DNA from: Nonomuraea soli
GTDB lineage: Bacteria > Actinomycetota > Actinomycetes > Streptosporangiales > Streptosporangiaceae
Length of the DNA stretch: 64,000 nt
Direction of reading: 5' to 3'
Assembly: GCF_013761175.1 (NCBI RefSeq)
Contig: NZ_JACDUR010000002.1
Location: forward strand, 564,816 to 628,815
Below, piece after piece: positions 63,900 through 64,000 of this stretch (position 1 is its first letter; every line of letters begins with the position of its first letter). The notes below the pieces were generated by a model. The model did not search any database, was not told the DNA's origin, and was given only the letters and a program-made list of their open reading frames with translations. The position numbers and the translations under genes are program-made.

Positions 63900-64000
63900 A
63901 GAGAGCCGGTGTAGAGCCGGGTGACGACCTCCTCCAGTGAGGACTGCCCGGCCATCAGATCCTCCAGCGTGCCGTCGAACCCGAGGCGTCCGTGGTCGAT
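63893..64000 (-). CDS. ABC transporter ATP-binding protein, C-terminal end only
   Basis: The last 35 codons of a gene running off the right edge. The end reads IDHGRLGFDGTLEDLMAGQ, then LEEVVTRLYTGSLQ, the usual close of ABC-2 type ATPases (DHGRL-x-FDGTL ... LEEVF). The convergent membrane protein gene overlaps it by seven bases. Nothing more can be said without the rest. Confidence 0.6.
   Translation of the reverse strand: MDHGRLGFDGTLEDLMAGQSSLEEVVTRLYTGSLQ

Overview
The window is a piece of a high-GC actinomycete chromosome, most like the Streptosporangiales (Nonomuraea and relatives). This is inferred from the very high G/C at third codon positions, frequent GTG starts, chains of 4-bp ATGA/GTGA stop-start overlaps, an AfsR/SARP-type regulator pair, an F420-type (DDN family) protein and an IdeR-type iron box. 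No rRNA, tRNA, phage, transposase or CRISPR array was seen. The genus is not proven.

Layout. (1) 1-5676, minus strand: an IclR regulator followed by an apparent operon of a plant-type fatty-acid alpha-dioxygenase, a benzoylformate-decarboxylase-like ThDP enzyme, a GlcD-type FAD 2-hydroxyacid oxidase and the start of a P450-like gene. The first three match the steps of an alpha-oxidation route (acid, 2-hydroperoxy/2-hydroxy acid, 2-oxo acid, aldehyde one carbon shorter). (2) 5742-10127: form I CO dehydrogenase coxM-coxS-coxL plus an XdhC-like gene, with a divergent LysR regulator. (3) 11127-17291: a compact Entner-Doudoroff operon zwf-edd-glk-eda, divergent from a ROK repressor, with a clear promoter and a large dyad between them. 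(4) 17349-23119: a GAF protein, an ArsC-like protein, and a sugar ABC importer with an epimerase and a divergent DeoR regulator. (5) 23140-25525: a copper/peroxidase operon (membrane protein, PCuAC, DyP).

(6) 25604-38809: mixed genes. These are a secreted M14 carboxypeptidase, a DUF2470 protein divergent from a lone S4 ribosomal protein across tandem iron boxes, LtrA, a NaChBac-type channel, a DDN-type protein, a TetR/ABC-2 pair, and a subtilase with a 73-residue partner. (7) 39157-44221: an LCP cell-wall enzyme, a neutral zinc metallopeptidase and a LysR regulator. (8) 44548-48921: a four-gene exopolysaccharide operon (GT2 synthase, 69-residue membrane protein, acyltransferase-SGNH, GH16 lipoprotein), then a DHPS paralogue. 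(9) 49832-56142: two large AfsR-like regulators, each followed by tiny secreted two-cysteine peptides on the other strand. (10) 56220-61905: a two-component system, small genes and a lipoprotein/ABC-2 exporter, with matching inverted repeats on both sides of the small genes. (11) 62007-64000: a YcnI-type copper protein beside a paralogue of the membrane protein in (5), another membrane protein, and the tail of an ABC ATPase.

The two most interesting proposals are the alpha-oxidation cluster and the AfsR-like regulator/peptide pairs. Also notable are the iron boxes next to the S4 gene, the repeated pairing of one membrane-protein family with copper-binding proteins, and a small gene whose 5' part is a tandem duplication of its neighbour's 3' end. 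All assignments come from reading the sequence and remembered family motifs; no database search was run.
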